This document shows positions 38,914 to 48,452 of a stretch of DNA of 64,000 nt, piece by piece (the first letter of the stretch is position 1; the number at the start of each line of letters is the position of its first letter). Where the stretch lies: contig NZ_JAGSPN010000001.1 of assembly GCF_018139685.1 (NCBI RefSeq), positions 558,001 through 622,000 on the forward strand. The letters run 5' to 3'. Under the pieces are notes generated by a model, which was given only the letters and a program-made list of their open reading frames with translations, was not told the origin of the DNA and did no database searches. This DNA comes from Cognatundibacterium luofuense. GTDB lineage: Bacteria > Pseudomonadota > Gammaproteobacteria > Burkholderiales > Burkholderiaceae_D. The translations under genes and the position numbers were made by a program.

Positions 38914-39091
38914 GCGTGTTTCCTGATAAAAGTTGTGGAAAAAAACGCAATCAACAGTGCATTTATGCAATCTGTGATCAGATTTGCCAGAGGTTTGCGC
39001 GGAGGCACTGTGATTTTCGTTTACACTCAGAAGCTCCGGCAGCTTAGCACTTTTCCTCCGAACCGGCCGGAACCTCCGCCACAGGGCCACG

Positions 39092-41035
39092 ATGAAGCAC
39101 GCTTCACTGAGACACAGTCTGAAAGGAAAACTGTTACTGGCAGGGATGCTGTTGCAGACCGTGCTGCTGCTCCTGTTTTATCTGATCGTTACCGAAGTTT
39201 TGCGCGAAAGCGCGGAACGGGCGCTGAAAACCTCGGCCAAAACCATTTCCCAGTCAGTGAATCTCAGCGTGGCACCGTATGCCTACGAGCGCCGCTTTGA
39301 TGTACTCAGTGATTTTTTCAGTGAACTGATCAGCGAATCAGACGAAGGCTTGCGCTATATCGTGATCCGCGATGAGAAGCAGCAGGTGCTGTTATCTGTC
39401 GGCTTACGCGGACAGGCATTGCCCGTACCCAGCACGGATGCCGGACACGCCATCGCAGCCGGTATTTACCATGTCAGGCAACCGGTTTTACTGAGCGGCA
39501 ATCAGGTCGGCGAAGTGCGCTTCGGTATTGCAACCGGCGATATTTCAGCCGTGCTGCAAAAGATGCTGAATATCGCACTGGTGGTCAGTATTGCCGGTCT
39601 GGTGCTGACGGCAACGGTGCTGGTATTTTTTGGCCAGCGGCTGCAATTGCGGCTGGATCAGATTATGCAGGCGATGCAGGATATCGTCGGCGGCGACTAC
39701 GCGCGGCGGCTACCGGAGCAGGGACAAGATGAACTCGCGCATTTGTCGCATCAGTTCAACCGCATGGTCAGCGCAGTGGAAACCCGCGATAAAAAGTTTG
39801 CAGCAGTGCTGAATGCGGCGCCGATTCCGATGGCGCTGTTCCGGCTGGACAGTGCCGGTGAACTGTTGCGTATCGACCGTAATCTGGCTGCCATCCGTTG
39901 CTTTGGCCGTCTGGAAGATTTCAAACTCACGCACCGGCCATATGCCAGCATGCAGGCGAAACAGCAACTGATGCAGCAACTGGCGCAGCTGGATGCCTTG
40001 CCGCCGCTGGAAATGGACATGATTCTGGCCGATGGCACCCGTCATCCGTTTATGTTGTATGCGGAATCGTTTGTGGTGGATGGTGAGCGTTACACCACGC
40101 TGGTGGCGATGGATATTTTTGATCTGCGCGAAACCCAGAACCGCTTGCGTGATCTGAATACCGCACTGGAGCAGCGTGTGGAAGAACGCACGGCGGAACT
40201 GGCAGATAAAAATCAGGCACTGGCCAGTACCTTATCGACCCTGCAGCAAACGCAGGAAAAATTGATTCAGTCAGAAAAATTGTCCGGGCTCGGGCGCATG
40301 GTGGCCGGTGTCGCCCATGAACTGAATACGCCGCTGGGCAGCGCGTTAACCGTTGCCAGCACCATGCTGGATAAACAGCAGGACTTTGAGCAGCAAGTCA
40401 GCACCGGATTGCGTAAATCAGCGCTGCAACAGTATCTGAGCGATAACCGGCAGGCCGGTGAATTGCTGATCAAAAACATCGAGCGGGCGGCCAGTCTGGT
40501 ACAAAGTTTTAAAGCGATTGCCACCGAAGACAGTGCCGCTGAACCCGGCCTGATGATGCTGGATACCTTGCTGCAACAGGTCATGCGCGATACGCAGACG
40601 CAATGGCAGAGCATGGGTGTAACTCTGAATATTCATATTACGACCGGATTGCAACTGACCTGCGCGTATCAGGCTTTATACCGCGTACTGATGCAACTGG
40701 TGGACAATGCGCTGGTACACGGTTTAAGCGGAATCAGCGCACCGGAATTATCCGTATCTGCCGAAATGGAAGACAATCCACAATCAACGGCCGCTGCCCG
40801 CGTGCACATTGTCATTGCCGATAACGGACATGGGATTGCGCCGCAGGACCTGAACCGGATTTTTGATCCTTTCTTCACCACCCGTTTCGGACAGGGTAGC
40901 AATGGTCTGGGTCTGCATATGGTGTACAACCTTGTGAGCGGTGTGCTGGGTGGAGAAATTCATGCAGAAAGCCAGCCGGGGCAGGGCACAAAAATGATTC
41001 TGAGTTTGCCGCAACATACAGACAGCGAGGCCTAA
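39092..41035 (+). CDS. Sensor histidine kinase (HAMP-PAS-HisKA-HATPase)
   Basis: Inner-membrane kinase of 647 residues: helix at about 12-32, periplasmic sensor (about 33-155), helix at about 160-182, HAMP (about 183-235), PAS-like (about 245-350), a coiled coil (about 350-400), a phosphoacceptor domain with H409 in GVAHELNTPLG, and an ATPase domain with the N-box DNALVHG, DNGHGI and GLGLHMV. No receiver domain and no response-regulator gene is nearby. The next two genes (outer-membrane barrel, PstS-like protein) follow at 4 and 1 bases, so they probably form one operon. Confidence 0.92.
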   Translation: MKHASLRHSLKGKLLLAGMLLQTVLLLLFYLIVTEVLRESAERALKTSAKTISQSVNLSVAPYAYERRFDVLSDFFSELISESDEGLRYIVIRDEKQQVLLSVGLRGQALPVPSTDAGHAIAAGIYHVRQPVLLSGNQVGEVRFGIATGDISAVLQKMLNIALVVSIAGLVLTATVLVFFGQRLQLRLDQIMQAMQDIVGGDYARRLPEQGQDELAHLSHQFNRMVSAVETRDKKFAAVLNAAPIPMALFRLDSAGELLRIDRNLAAIRCFGRLEDFKLTHRPYASMQAKQQLMQQLAQLDALPPLEMDMILADGTRHPFMLYAESFVVDGERYTTLVAMDIFDLRETQNRLRDLNTALEQRVEERTAELADKNQALASTLSTLQQTQEKLIQSEKLSGLGRMVAGVAHELNTPLGSALTVASTMLDKQQDFEQQVSTGLRKSALQQYLSDNRQAGELLIKNIERAASLVQSFKAIATEDSAAEPGLMMLDTLLQQVMRDTQTQWQSMGVTLNIHITTGLQLTCAYQALYRVLMQLVDNALVHGLSGISAPELSVSAEMEDNPQSTAAARVHIVIADNGHGIAPQDLNRIFDPFFTTRFGQGSNGLGLHMVYNLVSGVLGGEIHAESQPGQGTKMILSLPQHTDSEA

Positions 41036-41039
41036 TATC

Positions 41040-42251
41040 ATGCGCTCACGTTTTTTTTCAGAATGCGGACTGATACTGCTGGCTTGTGCGCTGAATCTGC
41101 CGGCGATGGCGCAATCGCTGCCGGAAGAAAATACGGAATCACCGCTGACACTGAATGCTTACGGCACGCTGGGGCTGGCATCGACCGATCAGGCACAGGC
41201 CGGTTATCGCCCTACAGTGTCTTCCCGCAATATTCTGCATGACACATGGAGTGGACGGCTGGATGACCGCATCGGCGTGCAGGCCCGCTACACCTTATCC
41301 CCTTCGCTGGCGGTGGTGGCGCACGTACTGGCGCGCCGCAACGGCGGAGATGAAGTCGGCGCAGAATGGCTGTGGGGCATGCTGCAATGGACGCCCGCAC
41401 CGGAATGGGCGGTGCAGGCCGGACGCTTTCAGAATACGCTGTTCCTGACCTCAGATAATCAGGCGGTGGGCTATGCGCAACCCTGGGTCAGACCACCGGT
41501 GGAACTGTATAACCTGGGCGGTGAAACATCGAATATCGATGGCGTGATGCTGCGCTATCACCGTCCGCTCAGCGACTGGCAGCTGGGTGTTACCGCGCAC
41601 GCAGGCCGCGTGACACTGGCCCGACCTTTATACCGTTATCAGAATCATCCGAATGCAGCGCTGGCGCTGAGTATTTCGAATAACAGCTGGTTGTTCCGCG
41701 TTTCGACGCTGGTGGCAAAAACGGATTACCACGCACCGGCTGCACAGACGGTAGCGGATCTGATCACGGCACAGAATCCGCAAGCCGGAGCGGACTATCA
41801 GACCGGTGAACTCGGCTGGCTGCATTACAGCAATGCCGGATTCCGTTACGAACAGCATCCGTGGCTGGTACAGGGCGAATTTGCCCGCACCAATTTACGC
41901 AGAAAAACCCTGCCGGATCAGCGCGCCTGGTATCTGACCACCGGTTACAGCGTCGGCGACTGGATGCCGTATATCAGTTTCGCCAGCCTGCGCGGCATCA
42001 GTAATCTCGATGAAAACCGTGTCACGGGCAATGCGCTGAAGGCAGCGCAGGCACTGCTACTGGGTAAGCGCAATGAGCAGCAAACGCTGTCGCTGGGTGT
42101 GCGCTGGGATCTCAGACCCGGCATGGCGCTGAAAGCACAATGGGATCAGGTGCGTGTGAATGCCGGTGAACCCGGCTTGCTGCAAACGCCGCTGCCAGCG
42201 GGGCAGGAGCGGGTGCGGGTACTCAGTGTAGTGCTGGATTGGAGTTACTGA
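41040..42251 (+). CDS. Outer-membrane beta-barrel (porin-like) protein
   Basis: 403 residues with a Sec signal peptide ending near A24 (NLPAMA|QS). The mature part is rich in alternating amphipathic strands and ends in an aromatic residue (VLDWSY), the BAM recognition pattern. Not recognised as a known porin subtype. Located between the histidine kinase and the PstS-like gene; channel or accessory sensing role is inferred only from this position. Confidence 0.8.
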   Translation: MRSRFFSECGLILLACALNLPAMAQSLPEENTESPLTLNAYGTLGLASTDQAQAGYRPTVSSRNILHDTWSGRLDDRIGVQARYTLSPSLAVVAHVLARRNGGDEVGAEWLWGMLQWTPAPEWAVQAGRFQNTLFLTSDNQAVGYAQPWVRPPVELYNLGGETSNIDGVMLRYHRPLSDWQLGVTAHAGRVTLARPLYRYQNHPNAALALSISNNSWLFRVSTLVAKTDYHAPAAQTVADLITAQNPQAGADYQTGELGWLHYSNAGFRYEQHPWLVQGEFARTNLRRKTLPDQRAWYLTTGYSVGDWMPYISFASLRGISNLDENRVTGNALKAAQALLLGKRNEQQTLSLGVRWDLRPGMALKAQWDQVRVNAGEPGLLQTPLPAGQERVRVLSVVLDWSY

Positions 42252-42252
42252 C

Positions 42253-42681
42253 ATGGGCATCGATTCGTTACTGCTGACCGCTGCCTTATTTGCACCGGCC
42301 GATGCACGCCTTCCGGATATGCGTATCGTGGTCGTTGTCAGTGAAAAAAACGATTTAAAAGACATCACACCGGAAACCCTGAGCGCGGTTTTTTCCGGTC
42401 AGAACAGTAGCGCAGCCACACAGAATCTGACACCGCTGGATTTGACCGAGAGTGAAATCCGCGACCAGTTTTACCAGCAGTTACTCGGCAAAAACCGCAA
42501 TCAGATGCGCGCTTACTGGTCACGCATGGTCTTCACCAGCCGCGGCCGCCCACCACAGGAAATGAACGCCGAACAAATCGCCGCACTGCTGAAATCCAAC
42601 CCGCGCGCCATTGCCTACCTGCCGCGCTATCAGGTCACCAGCGGCATGCGTATTGTATGGCAGGTGCCGGCGGCACCTTGA
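42253..42681 (+). CDS. Small PstS-like periplasmic protein
   Basis: 142 residues. A short hydrophobic N-terminus ending ADA|RL may be a signal peptide. The body resembles one lobe of PstS-type phosphate-binding proteins of the short family: VVVVSEKND, a VFSGQ segment, FYQQLLGKNRNQMRAYWSRMVFTSRG and SNPRAIAYLP. It is much shorter than true PstS (about 320), so transport is doubtful and a sensing or accessory role is likelier. It starts one base after the barrel gene. Confidence 0.78.
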   Translation: MGIDSLLLTAALFAPADARLPDMRIVVVVSEKNDLKDITPETLSAVFSGQNSSAATQNLTPLDLTESEIRDQFYQQLLGKNRNQMRAYWSRMVFTSRGRPPQEMNAEQIAALLKSNPRAIAYLPRYQVTSGMRIVWQVPAAP

Positions 42682-42701
42682 GAAGATGTGTAAAGCACAT
42701 T

Positions 42702-43352
42702 TCAGCGGTAGATCACCAGGACATAATGATTCAGACTGGCGGCATTTTGATAAAACCTACTTACTTTTCTGAAACTCGGAATAAGAAAATTATTTAATAC
42801 AGTGTCGTTTTCGTTCAGCCAGTTAACGCCACCAACATTAAATTTGTGCATTTCTTTTCGGTTGAAATTGGCATTCAGCTCAGATTCTTTGAAGTTGCTG
42901 AACGATACTGCGATGATCTTCACTTCTTCCGGCGGAAATACGCGAGCTCCACCGAATCCGAAATTGAATGCTGCTTCTCTTTGCTTTTCAGTGCCGCGTC
43001 CCTCAAGTGCCCTTACCATCGGGTCACTCGGGATATCTCTCATGTTTTCCGGTTTTACCCCGAGTTTTGCGCATTCTTCGGCGATGGCTTTGTCATATTT
43101 TTTATCATCTTGCATTAACTCGTCTGCATTTCTTCGATCCATTACCCTCATCATCGCAGTCGTTTGCTGTTGTTCCCGTCTCTTATTCGGGGATGCCAGC
43201 CACGAAAGAATCTGCCAGTCTTTATCAACATCGATGATCTCTGCTTTGTTAAACCTGGCATCATTTTTGATATTCCATACCAGCGCAGGTTTTTCTTTTA
43301 TTGTTTTCAGCTGGTCAGCATCAACGTGAACGTAATAAGCAATAATTCCCAT
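42702..43352 (-). CDS. DUF1877 family protein
   Basis: 216 residues, cytoplasmic, no signal or membrane segment. The start MGIIAYYVHVDADQL and the segment DKDWQILSWL resemble DUF1877/YfbM-type proteins, whose function is unknown. Codons are clearly more AT-rich than those of its neighbours and the flanking 43353-43640 is AT-rich too, suggesting later acquisition. Convergent with the PstS-like gene, with only 20 bases between stops. Confidence 0.75.
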   Translation of the reverse strand: MGIIAYYVHVDADQLKTIKEKPALVWNIKNDARFNKAEIIDVDKDWQILSWLASPNKRREQQQTTAMMRVMDRRNADELMQDDKKYDKAIAEECAKLGVKPENMRDIPSDPMVRALEGRGTEKQREAAFNFGFGGARVFPPEEVKIIAVSFSNFKESELNANFNRKEMHKFNVGGVNWLNENDTVLNNFLIPSFRKVSRFYQNAASLNHYVLVIYR

Positions 43353-43697
43353 ATGTTTTTAGTAAATAAAGTCGGTGTTGAAATTTCTGCTTTCAATAGC
43401 TGGCGGGCTGGGCTTGTCTGAGACAAGCATCTTGTTCAGGCTTCTGTGTCTTTGCTGGGCACGCGATAAGTTGTGCGCTGAGTTTTGTCAGTACCGGGAA
43501 GCGGTGCTGATGGTGGTGGCAAGGCTAAGATCAGAGCTGAAAGCAAGGTACAGCTTATTCTTGAATAATTATTATTAAAAATTCAAAACGCCATTCTGAA
43601 CAGAATATTGATTTGTTGCAAGCAATTGCCTGAAGCGGGAGAGGGATGATGGTGTGCATTGTTTGCCAGCTGCGCAGCTGCAGCTGGCAGGCGGGAA
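43353..43697. other. AT-rich gene-free gap upstream of the DUF1877 gene
   Basis: No supported gene. It contains an AT-rich tract (near 43560-43620) and, next to the cdd stop, an inverted repeat GCCAGCTGC (43665-43673) / GCAGCTGGC (43680-43688) without a T-run, possibly the 3' hairpin of cdd. Base composition up to about 43640 resembles the DUF1877 gene more than the rest of the window. Confidence 0.5.
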
Positions 43698-44235
<538 letters not shown>

Positions 44236-44335
44236 ACGCTTTCACGCTGAGACAAAAAAATACCGTCCACAAACAGAGCAGATCAGGGATGGCTGATGCC
44301 CGCTGGTGAACGGCAGGATGGGTATGACCGGAGCT

Positions 44336-44358
44336 GACCGGTACGCAATGTACCGGTC
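44336..44358 (-). repeat. Hairpin after the oxygenase gene
   Basis: GACCGGTAC (44336-44344) and GTACCGGTC (44350-44358), perfect 9-bp arms with a 5-base loop, 8 bases after the oxygenase stop. No T-run follows on the reverse strand, so it may protect the mRNA 3' end rather than terminate. Confidence 0.55.
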
Positions 44359-44366
44359 ATGGCCGC

Positions 44367-45206
44367 TTACTTCACGCCCAGTTCGCGCAGACGTTCCTGC
44401 AGATAGCTGCCGGAGGTGTAACGCTCAGACAGTTTCACATCAGGACGCGGATGCAGGAACAGTGGCAGAGAAATACGCGATTTTTTCGCTTCTTCGCCGG
44501 ACGGGTTCAGTACGCGGTGGATGGTGGACGGATAGTAGCCGCCGGATGCTTCGTGCAGCATGTCGCCGATATTGACGATCAGCATACCGAAGTCGCACGG
44601 TACATCGTGCCATGCATCATCTTTACCCAGCACTTGCAAACCGGCTTGGGTTGCCGCAGGCAGTACGGTCAGCAGGTTGATGTCGCCGTGGGCAGCAGCA
44701 CGGACTGCGCCCGGCTCTTCATCACCGCTTAATGGCGGATAGTGCAGCACGCGCAGCAGGGTCAGGTCGCTGTCGGTAATCATGTCAGACAGTGGCATGG
44801 AATACCCTGCTTTTACGTCTGCCGGAGAGTGATCTTCCACCCATTGCAGCAACTCTTTGGCCAGATTAGAACCGGCGTCGTAGTAGCGGCGTGCAGCATC
44901 CGACACTTCGGTCGGATAACGGCCGGTAGGGTAGATGTGATAGAACTCTTTCAGATCACGTTTTTCAAAGCCTTTAGCGGTTTCGGATACTTTCGGAGAA
45001 AAGTAGCCGTCCATTTTTTCTTTGTCGTAGTGGTAGTTGTTCTTCGCATCGGTTTGATAGAAGTCGTACCATTCCTGATAAATCGTGTTCAGCAAGTCTT
45101 GCGACAGCGGGTGATTAGTCAGTACGCCAAAGCCGGTGTTGTGCAGGCTTTCGGTGAATTTGCGAGCGGCATCCGGATCGCGGTAATCAACTGGTTGAAT
45201 CAGCAT
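44367..45206 (-). CDS. 2-oxoglutarate/Fe(II)-dependent oxygenase (isopenicillin N synthase-like)
   Basis: 279 residues with the DIOX N-terminal domain (about 2-110) and the 2OG-Fe(II) core (about 145-250). Iron ligands H173, D175 and H230 and the 2-oxoglutarate-binding R244-x-S246 are all in place, so it should be an active dioxygenase. It starts 10 bases after the nucleoside hydrolase stop and is the last gene of the nucleoside transport operon. Eukaryotic thymine-7-hydroxylase belongs to the same superfamily, so a nucleobase or modified-nucleoside substrate is a reasonable guess, not a demonstrated one. Confidence 0.9.
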   Translation of the reverse strand: MLIQPVDYRDPDAARKFTESLHNTGFGVLTNHPLSQDLLNTIYQEWYDFYQTDAKNNYHYDKEKMDGYFSPKVSETAKGFEKRDLKEFYHIYPTGRYPTEVSDAARRYYDAGSNLAKELLQWVEDHSPADVKAGYSMPLSDMITDSDLTLLRVLHYPPLSGDEEPGAVRAAAHGDINLLTVLPAATQAGLQVLGKDDAWHDVPCDFGMLIVNIGDMLHEASGGYYPSTIHRVLNPSGEEAKKSRISLPLFLHPRPDVKLSERYTSGSYLQERLRELGVK

Positions 45207-45216
45207 GTGGTTCTCC

Positions 45217-46209
45217 TCAGTTGGTCAGCGCTGGTTTCAGCCAGTCGCGGGACAGGGTGGAATCGATCAGGCGTGCGCAGGCTTCTGCATCGACTTTCAT
45301 ACAAACGCGGGTTTCCGGTTTGGTCGGTTCCCAGCCCGGTTGCGGGTAAGGAATCGGCAGTTTTGCCATCATGGTCTGACCATTGCCGATACCTTCTTTG
45401 GCAACGCGGACGCGGCCATTGCGGGTTTCGAAAATTTCCGGTGCGACCAGCCAGACGAATGCCAGTACATCGTGACCGTAGCAGGCGTGGCCCAGATCCG
45501 GACGGATGCTCTGGTAGAAGTTGGCGTAGAAATTCACTGCGTGCGACAGGGTGTCCATCGCGATGTGCTTGTGTTGTTCTGCCAGACGGGCAAAGAAAGT
45601 GGATGGCAGTACCACGCGGTGAGTCACATCCAGACCAACCATGGTCAGGTCCCAGCCTGCGGTGAATACCAGATCCGCTGCGTCCGGATCATTCCAGACG
45701 TTCGCTTCTGCTACCGGCGATACATTGCCCGGTTCATCCACGGTACCGGCCATCAGCACAACCTGTTTCAGCAGCTTAGGCAGTTGCGGTTCCATTTTCA
45801 GTGCCAGACCGAGGTTACCCAGTGGTCCGACCGCCACCAGAGTAATTTCGCCCGGATGCTGACGTGCCATCTTGACGATGAATTCAGCAGCACTTTCGGT
45901 TTCTGCTTTCGCAGTCACACTGACGCGGCCAGGCAGATTGCCCAGACCGTCTGCGCCGTGGATAAAGTCAGGTGGTGTACCGGCCGCTTTCGCGAATGGC
46001 ACATTCACACCTTGTGCGACCGGGATTTCACGTCCCGCGATGCGCGTCAGGTACAGCGCATTGATAGTCGCCTGTTCGACATAAACATTACCGAAGGTTG
46101 TGGTGATACCCACTACATCGATTTCAGGGTGCGCGAGAGCAAAGTACAACGCCATTGCATCGTCGACACCCGGGTCTGTATCAAATATGACTTTATGTTT
46201 AACTTGCAT
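45217..46209 (-). CDS. Inosine/uridine-preferring nucleoside hydrolase
   Basis: Hydrolyses ribonucleosides to base and ribose. 330 residues. The calcium-binding DTDPGVDDA motif starts at D10, with EANVWNDPDAA mid-protein and the C-terminal catalytic-region HD in CYGHDVLAF. The frame is open upstream to 46290, but GGAGAATATCC before the ATG at 46209 and the family N-terminus fix the start. Ribose released could go to the ribokinase gene of the same cluster. Base preference cannot be told from sequence. Confidence 0.93.
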   Translation of the reverse strand: MQVKHKVIFDTDPGVDDAMALYFALAHPEIDVVGITTTFGNVYVEQATINALYLTRIAGREIPVAQGVNVPFAKAAGTPPDFIHGADGLGNLPGRVSVTAKAETESAAEFIVKMARQHPGEITLVAVGPLGNLGLALKMEPQLPKLLKQVVLMAGTVDEPGNVSPVAEANVWNDPDAADLVFTAGWDLTMVGLDVTHRVVLPSTFFARLAEQHKHIAMDTLSHAVNFYANFYQSIRPDLGHACYGHDVLAFVWLVAPEIFETRNGRVRVAKEGIGNGQTMMAKLPIPYPQPGWEPTKPETRVCMKVDAEACARLIDSTLSRDWLKPALTN

Positions 46210-46322
46210 GGATATTCTCCAAAATTGCTCCGGCTGGCCATTGGTCAGAACCCAGACGCGAAGCGATTTGTTGCAATAGACCCGGTTCAAGGAGGCCGTA
46301 TTCTGCGATGTGCGTTACAGAT

Positions 46323-46349
46323 GGCCGCGGCTGTACCAACAGCGCGGCC
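46323..46349 (-). repeat. Hairpin between permease and nucleoside hydrolase genes
   Basis: GGCCGCGGCTGT (46323-46334) pairs with ACAGCGCGGCC (46339-46349) with one bulged base. No T-run, so it may only attenuate transcription or stabilise mRNA between the transporter and the hydrolase. Confidence 0.45.
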
Positions 46350-46361
46350 TGCGCACCGGCA

Positions 46362-47333
46362 TTAACGTGATTTCACAAATGGCTGACCGATGGCTTTTGG
46401 TGCAACAGATTTTGCCATCAGACCGGCCAGAACGACGACGGTCACAACATACGGAATCATTTGAATCAGTGATCCCGGTACCTTACCGATCACAGGGAAG
46501 ACCACGCCTTCGATCTGTACTTGTAACGCAGCAAAGAAACCAAACATCAGGCAGCCCAGCGCGGTGTAGACCGGACGCCAGTTGCCGAACACCAGCGCCG
46601 TCAGCGCCAGATAACCATTACCGGCGGACATATCACGCAGGAAGAAACCGCTTTGTACGATGGACAGATAGGCACCGGATAAGGAGCACAGTACACCTGC
46701 GGTCAGCATCGCCATAAAGCGAGTGAGTTCCACATTCACACCTGCGGCATCCGCTGCATGCGGGTTTTCACCGACAGCACGCAGACGCAGGCCGAAGCGG
46801 GTGTGATAAATCACCCAGTGCACCAGCGGAATCAGCGCGAACGCCAGATACGTCAGAATCGTGTGGCCACTCAGCAGGCTGCTGTAAATCCAGCCGATCA
46901 CAGGCACACCGGCCACGGCTTCCGCGCCCGGCAGCACGATGGTGCTCAGACGCGCTGCGCCCAGATCCGGCGTGCGTCCGCCCTGCATGAAAAAGAATTG
47001 CGCCAGCACGAAAGTCAGGCCGCTCAGCGCGATATTCAGCGCGATACCGGCAACCAGCTGATTACCTTTCTGGGTAATGCTGACAAAGCCCTGCAGCAGC
47101 GCAATCGCAGCGGATACTGCAATACCGGCAGCGATACCGAGCCACGGATTCTGCGTGGTAAAACCAACAGCGGCAGACACAAACGCGGCAGCCAGCATTT
47201 TGCCTTCAAGCGCCAGATCAACCACGCCGCTGCGTTCGGCGAACAAACCTGCCATCGCTGCAAAAATCAGCACCGGCGCGTTACGGACAGTGGATACCAG
47301 AATGCTGGCAAACTGAAAATCGTCAAACATCAT
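46362..47333 (-). CDS. Nucleoside ABC transporter permease 2
   Basis: 323 residues, about nine membrane helices, BPD_transp_2 family (as NupQ/BmpC-type permeases). The coupling segment EN(P)HAADAAGVN is seen. It overlaps the other permease gene by 4 bases and probably forms a heterodimer with it. The N-terminus MMFDDFQFASILVSTVRNA is typical of this subunit. Confidence 0.92.
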   Translation of the reverse strand: MMFDDFQFASILVSTVRNAPVLIFAAMAGLFAERSGVVDLALEGKMLAAAFVSAAVGFTTQNPWLGIAAGIAVSAAIALLQGFVSITQKGNQLVAGIALNIALSGLTFVLAQFFFMQGGRTPDLGAARLSTIVLPGAEAVAGVPVIGWIYSSLLSGHTILTYLAFALIPLVHWVIYHTRFGLRLRAVGENPHAADAAGVNVELTRFMAMLTAGVLCSLSGAYLSIVQSGFFLRDMSAGNGYLALTALVFGNWRPVYTALGCLMFGFFAALQVQIEGVVFPVIGKVPGSLIQMIPYVVTVVVLAGLMAKSVAPKAIGQPFVKSR

Positions 47334-48412
47334 TTGTCCTTACGTTTGAACATGGCCGACAGAACCGGTGCATACAGGTTTTCCATCGCACCGCAGAACA
47401 GAATAATCAGACCCTGAATGAAAATGAAGGTCTCCGGCGGAATATTTGGTTTCTCCAGAGATAAGTCGAAACCACCCTGTATCAGCGCGCCGAACAGAAT
47501 CGACGACAACAGAATGCCGACCGGATGCTGACGCCCCATCAGAGCAATCGCAATCCCGATAAAACCGGCACCGGCGGGGAAGTTCAGACCCAGATAGTGA
47601 GTGGAACCCATGACAGGATTCACTGCCGCCAGACCCGCCAGACCACCGGAGATCAGCATGGTTACGATGATGGTTTTACTGATGGAAATACCGGCATAGT
47701 GCGCCGCATGCGGATTCAGACCGGCAGCGCGTAACTGATAACCCCAGCTGGTACGCCAGACGGCGACACCGTAAATGACCAGTGCCACCAGCGCCAGCAC
47801 AAAGCTGATATTCAGCGGTGTTTCACCCAGCACAGGCAGTATGCTGTTGAGTTTCGGCAGCCATGCGCTTTCCGCAAACACGCGGCTGGCAGGGCTTTGT
47901 TCACCGTCAGGTATCAGATGGCTGACGATGACGTAATTCATCAGGCTGGCAGAAATAAAGTTAAACATGATGGTCGTCACCACCACATGGCTGCCGCGTT
48001 TCGCCTGCAGATAGCCGGGGACGAATGCCCACAGGCCGCCGAACAGCACCGCACCGGTAATCGCTGCCGGAATCAGCAACCAGCCCGGCAGGGTGTGATC
48101 CAGTGCCAGTAACACAAGCGTGGCACCCAGACCGCCCAGATACATCTGGCCTTCGCTGCCGATGTTAAACAGTCCGGCCTGCATTGCAACCGAGACCGAC
48201 AAACCGGTAAAGATAAAGGTGGCAGCGTAAAACAGGGTGTAGCCCAGACCTTCGGGATTGAGTACCGCTGAATTGATCAGGATGCCCATGGATTCGGCCG
48301 GATTTTCTCCGAGCAGGTAAATCACACCGGCTGCGACCAGCAAAGCAGACAGCAGATTCAACAGGGGCATGGCGACCGAAGTGGCCCAGCGTGGCAGATC
48401 AGCTTGATTCAT
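47330..48412 (-). CDS. Nucleoside ABC transporter permease 1
   Basis: 360 residues, about nine to ten membrane helices, BPD_transp_2 family (NupP/BmpB-like). The shared segment LNPHAAHYAGIS is the likely ATPase-coupling loop. It lies 40 bases after the ATPase gene and overlaps permease 2 by 4 bases. Confidence 0.92.
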   Translation of the reverse strand: MNQADLPRWATSVAMPLLNLLSALLVAAGVIYLLGENPAESMGILINSAVLNPEGLGYTLFYAATFIFTGLSVSVAMQAGLFNIGSEGQMYLGGLGATLVLLALDHTLPGWLLIPAAITGAVLFGGLWAFVPGYLQAKRGSHVVVTTIMFNFISASLMNYVIVSHLIPDGEQSPASRVFAESAWLPKLNSILPVLGETPLNISFVLALVALVIYGVAVWRTSWGYQLRAAGLNPHAAHYAGISISKTIIVTMLISGGLAGLAAVNPVMGSTHYLGLNFPAGAGFIGIAIALMGRQHPVGILLSSILFGALIQGGFDLSLEKPNIPPETFIFIQGLIILFCGAMENLYAPVLSAMFKRKDK

Positions 48413-48452
48413 AAGATGTTGTCACTCAGTTCAGATAGGTTGCAGACGGCAA

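Noticed and set aside
43665-43688. GCCAGCTGC/GCAGCTGGC palindrome as the cdd terminator
   Set aside because: No T-run follows on the reverse strand; kept only as an inverted repeat within the gap entry.
45205-46365. A 386-codon forward open frame opposite the nucleoside hydrolase
   Set aside because: Antisense to a gene with complete catalytic motifs; composition and product are meaningless.
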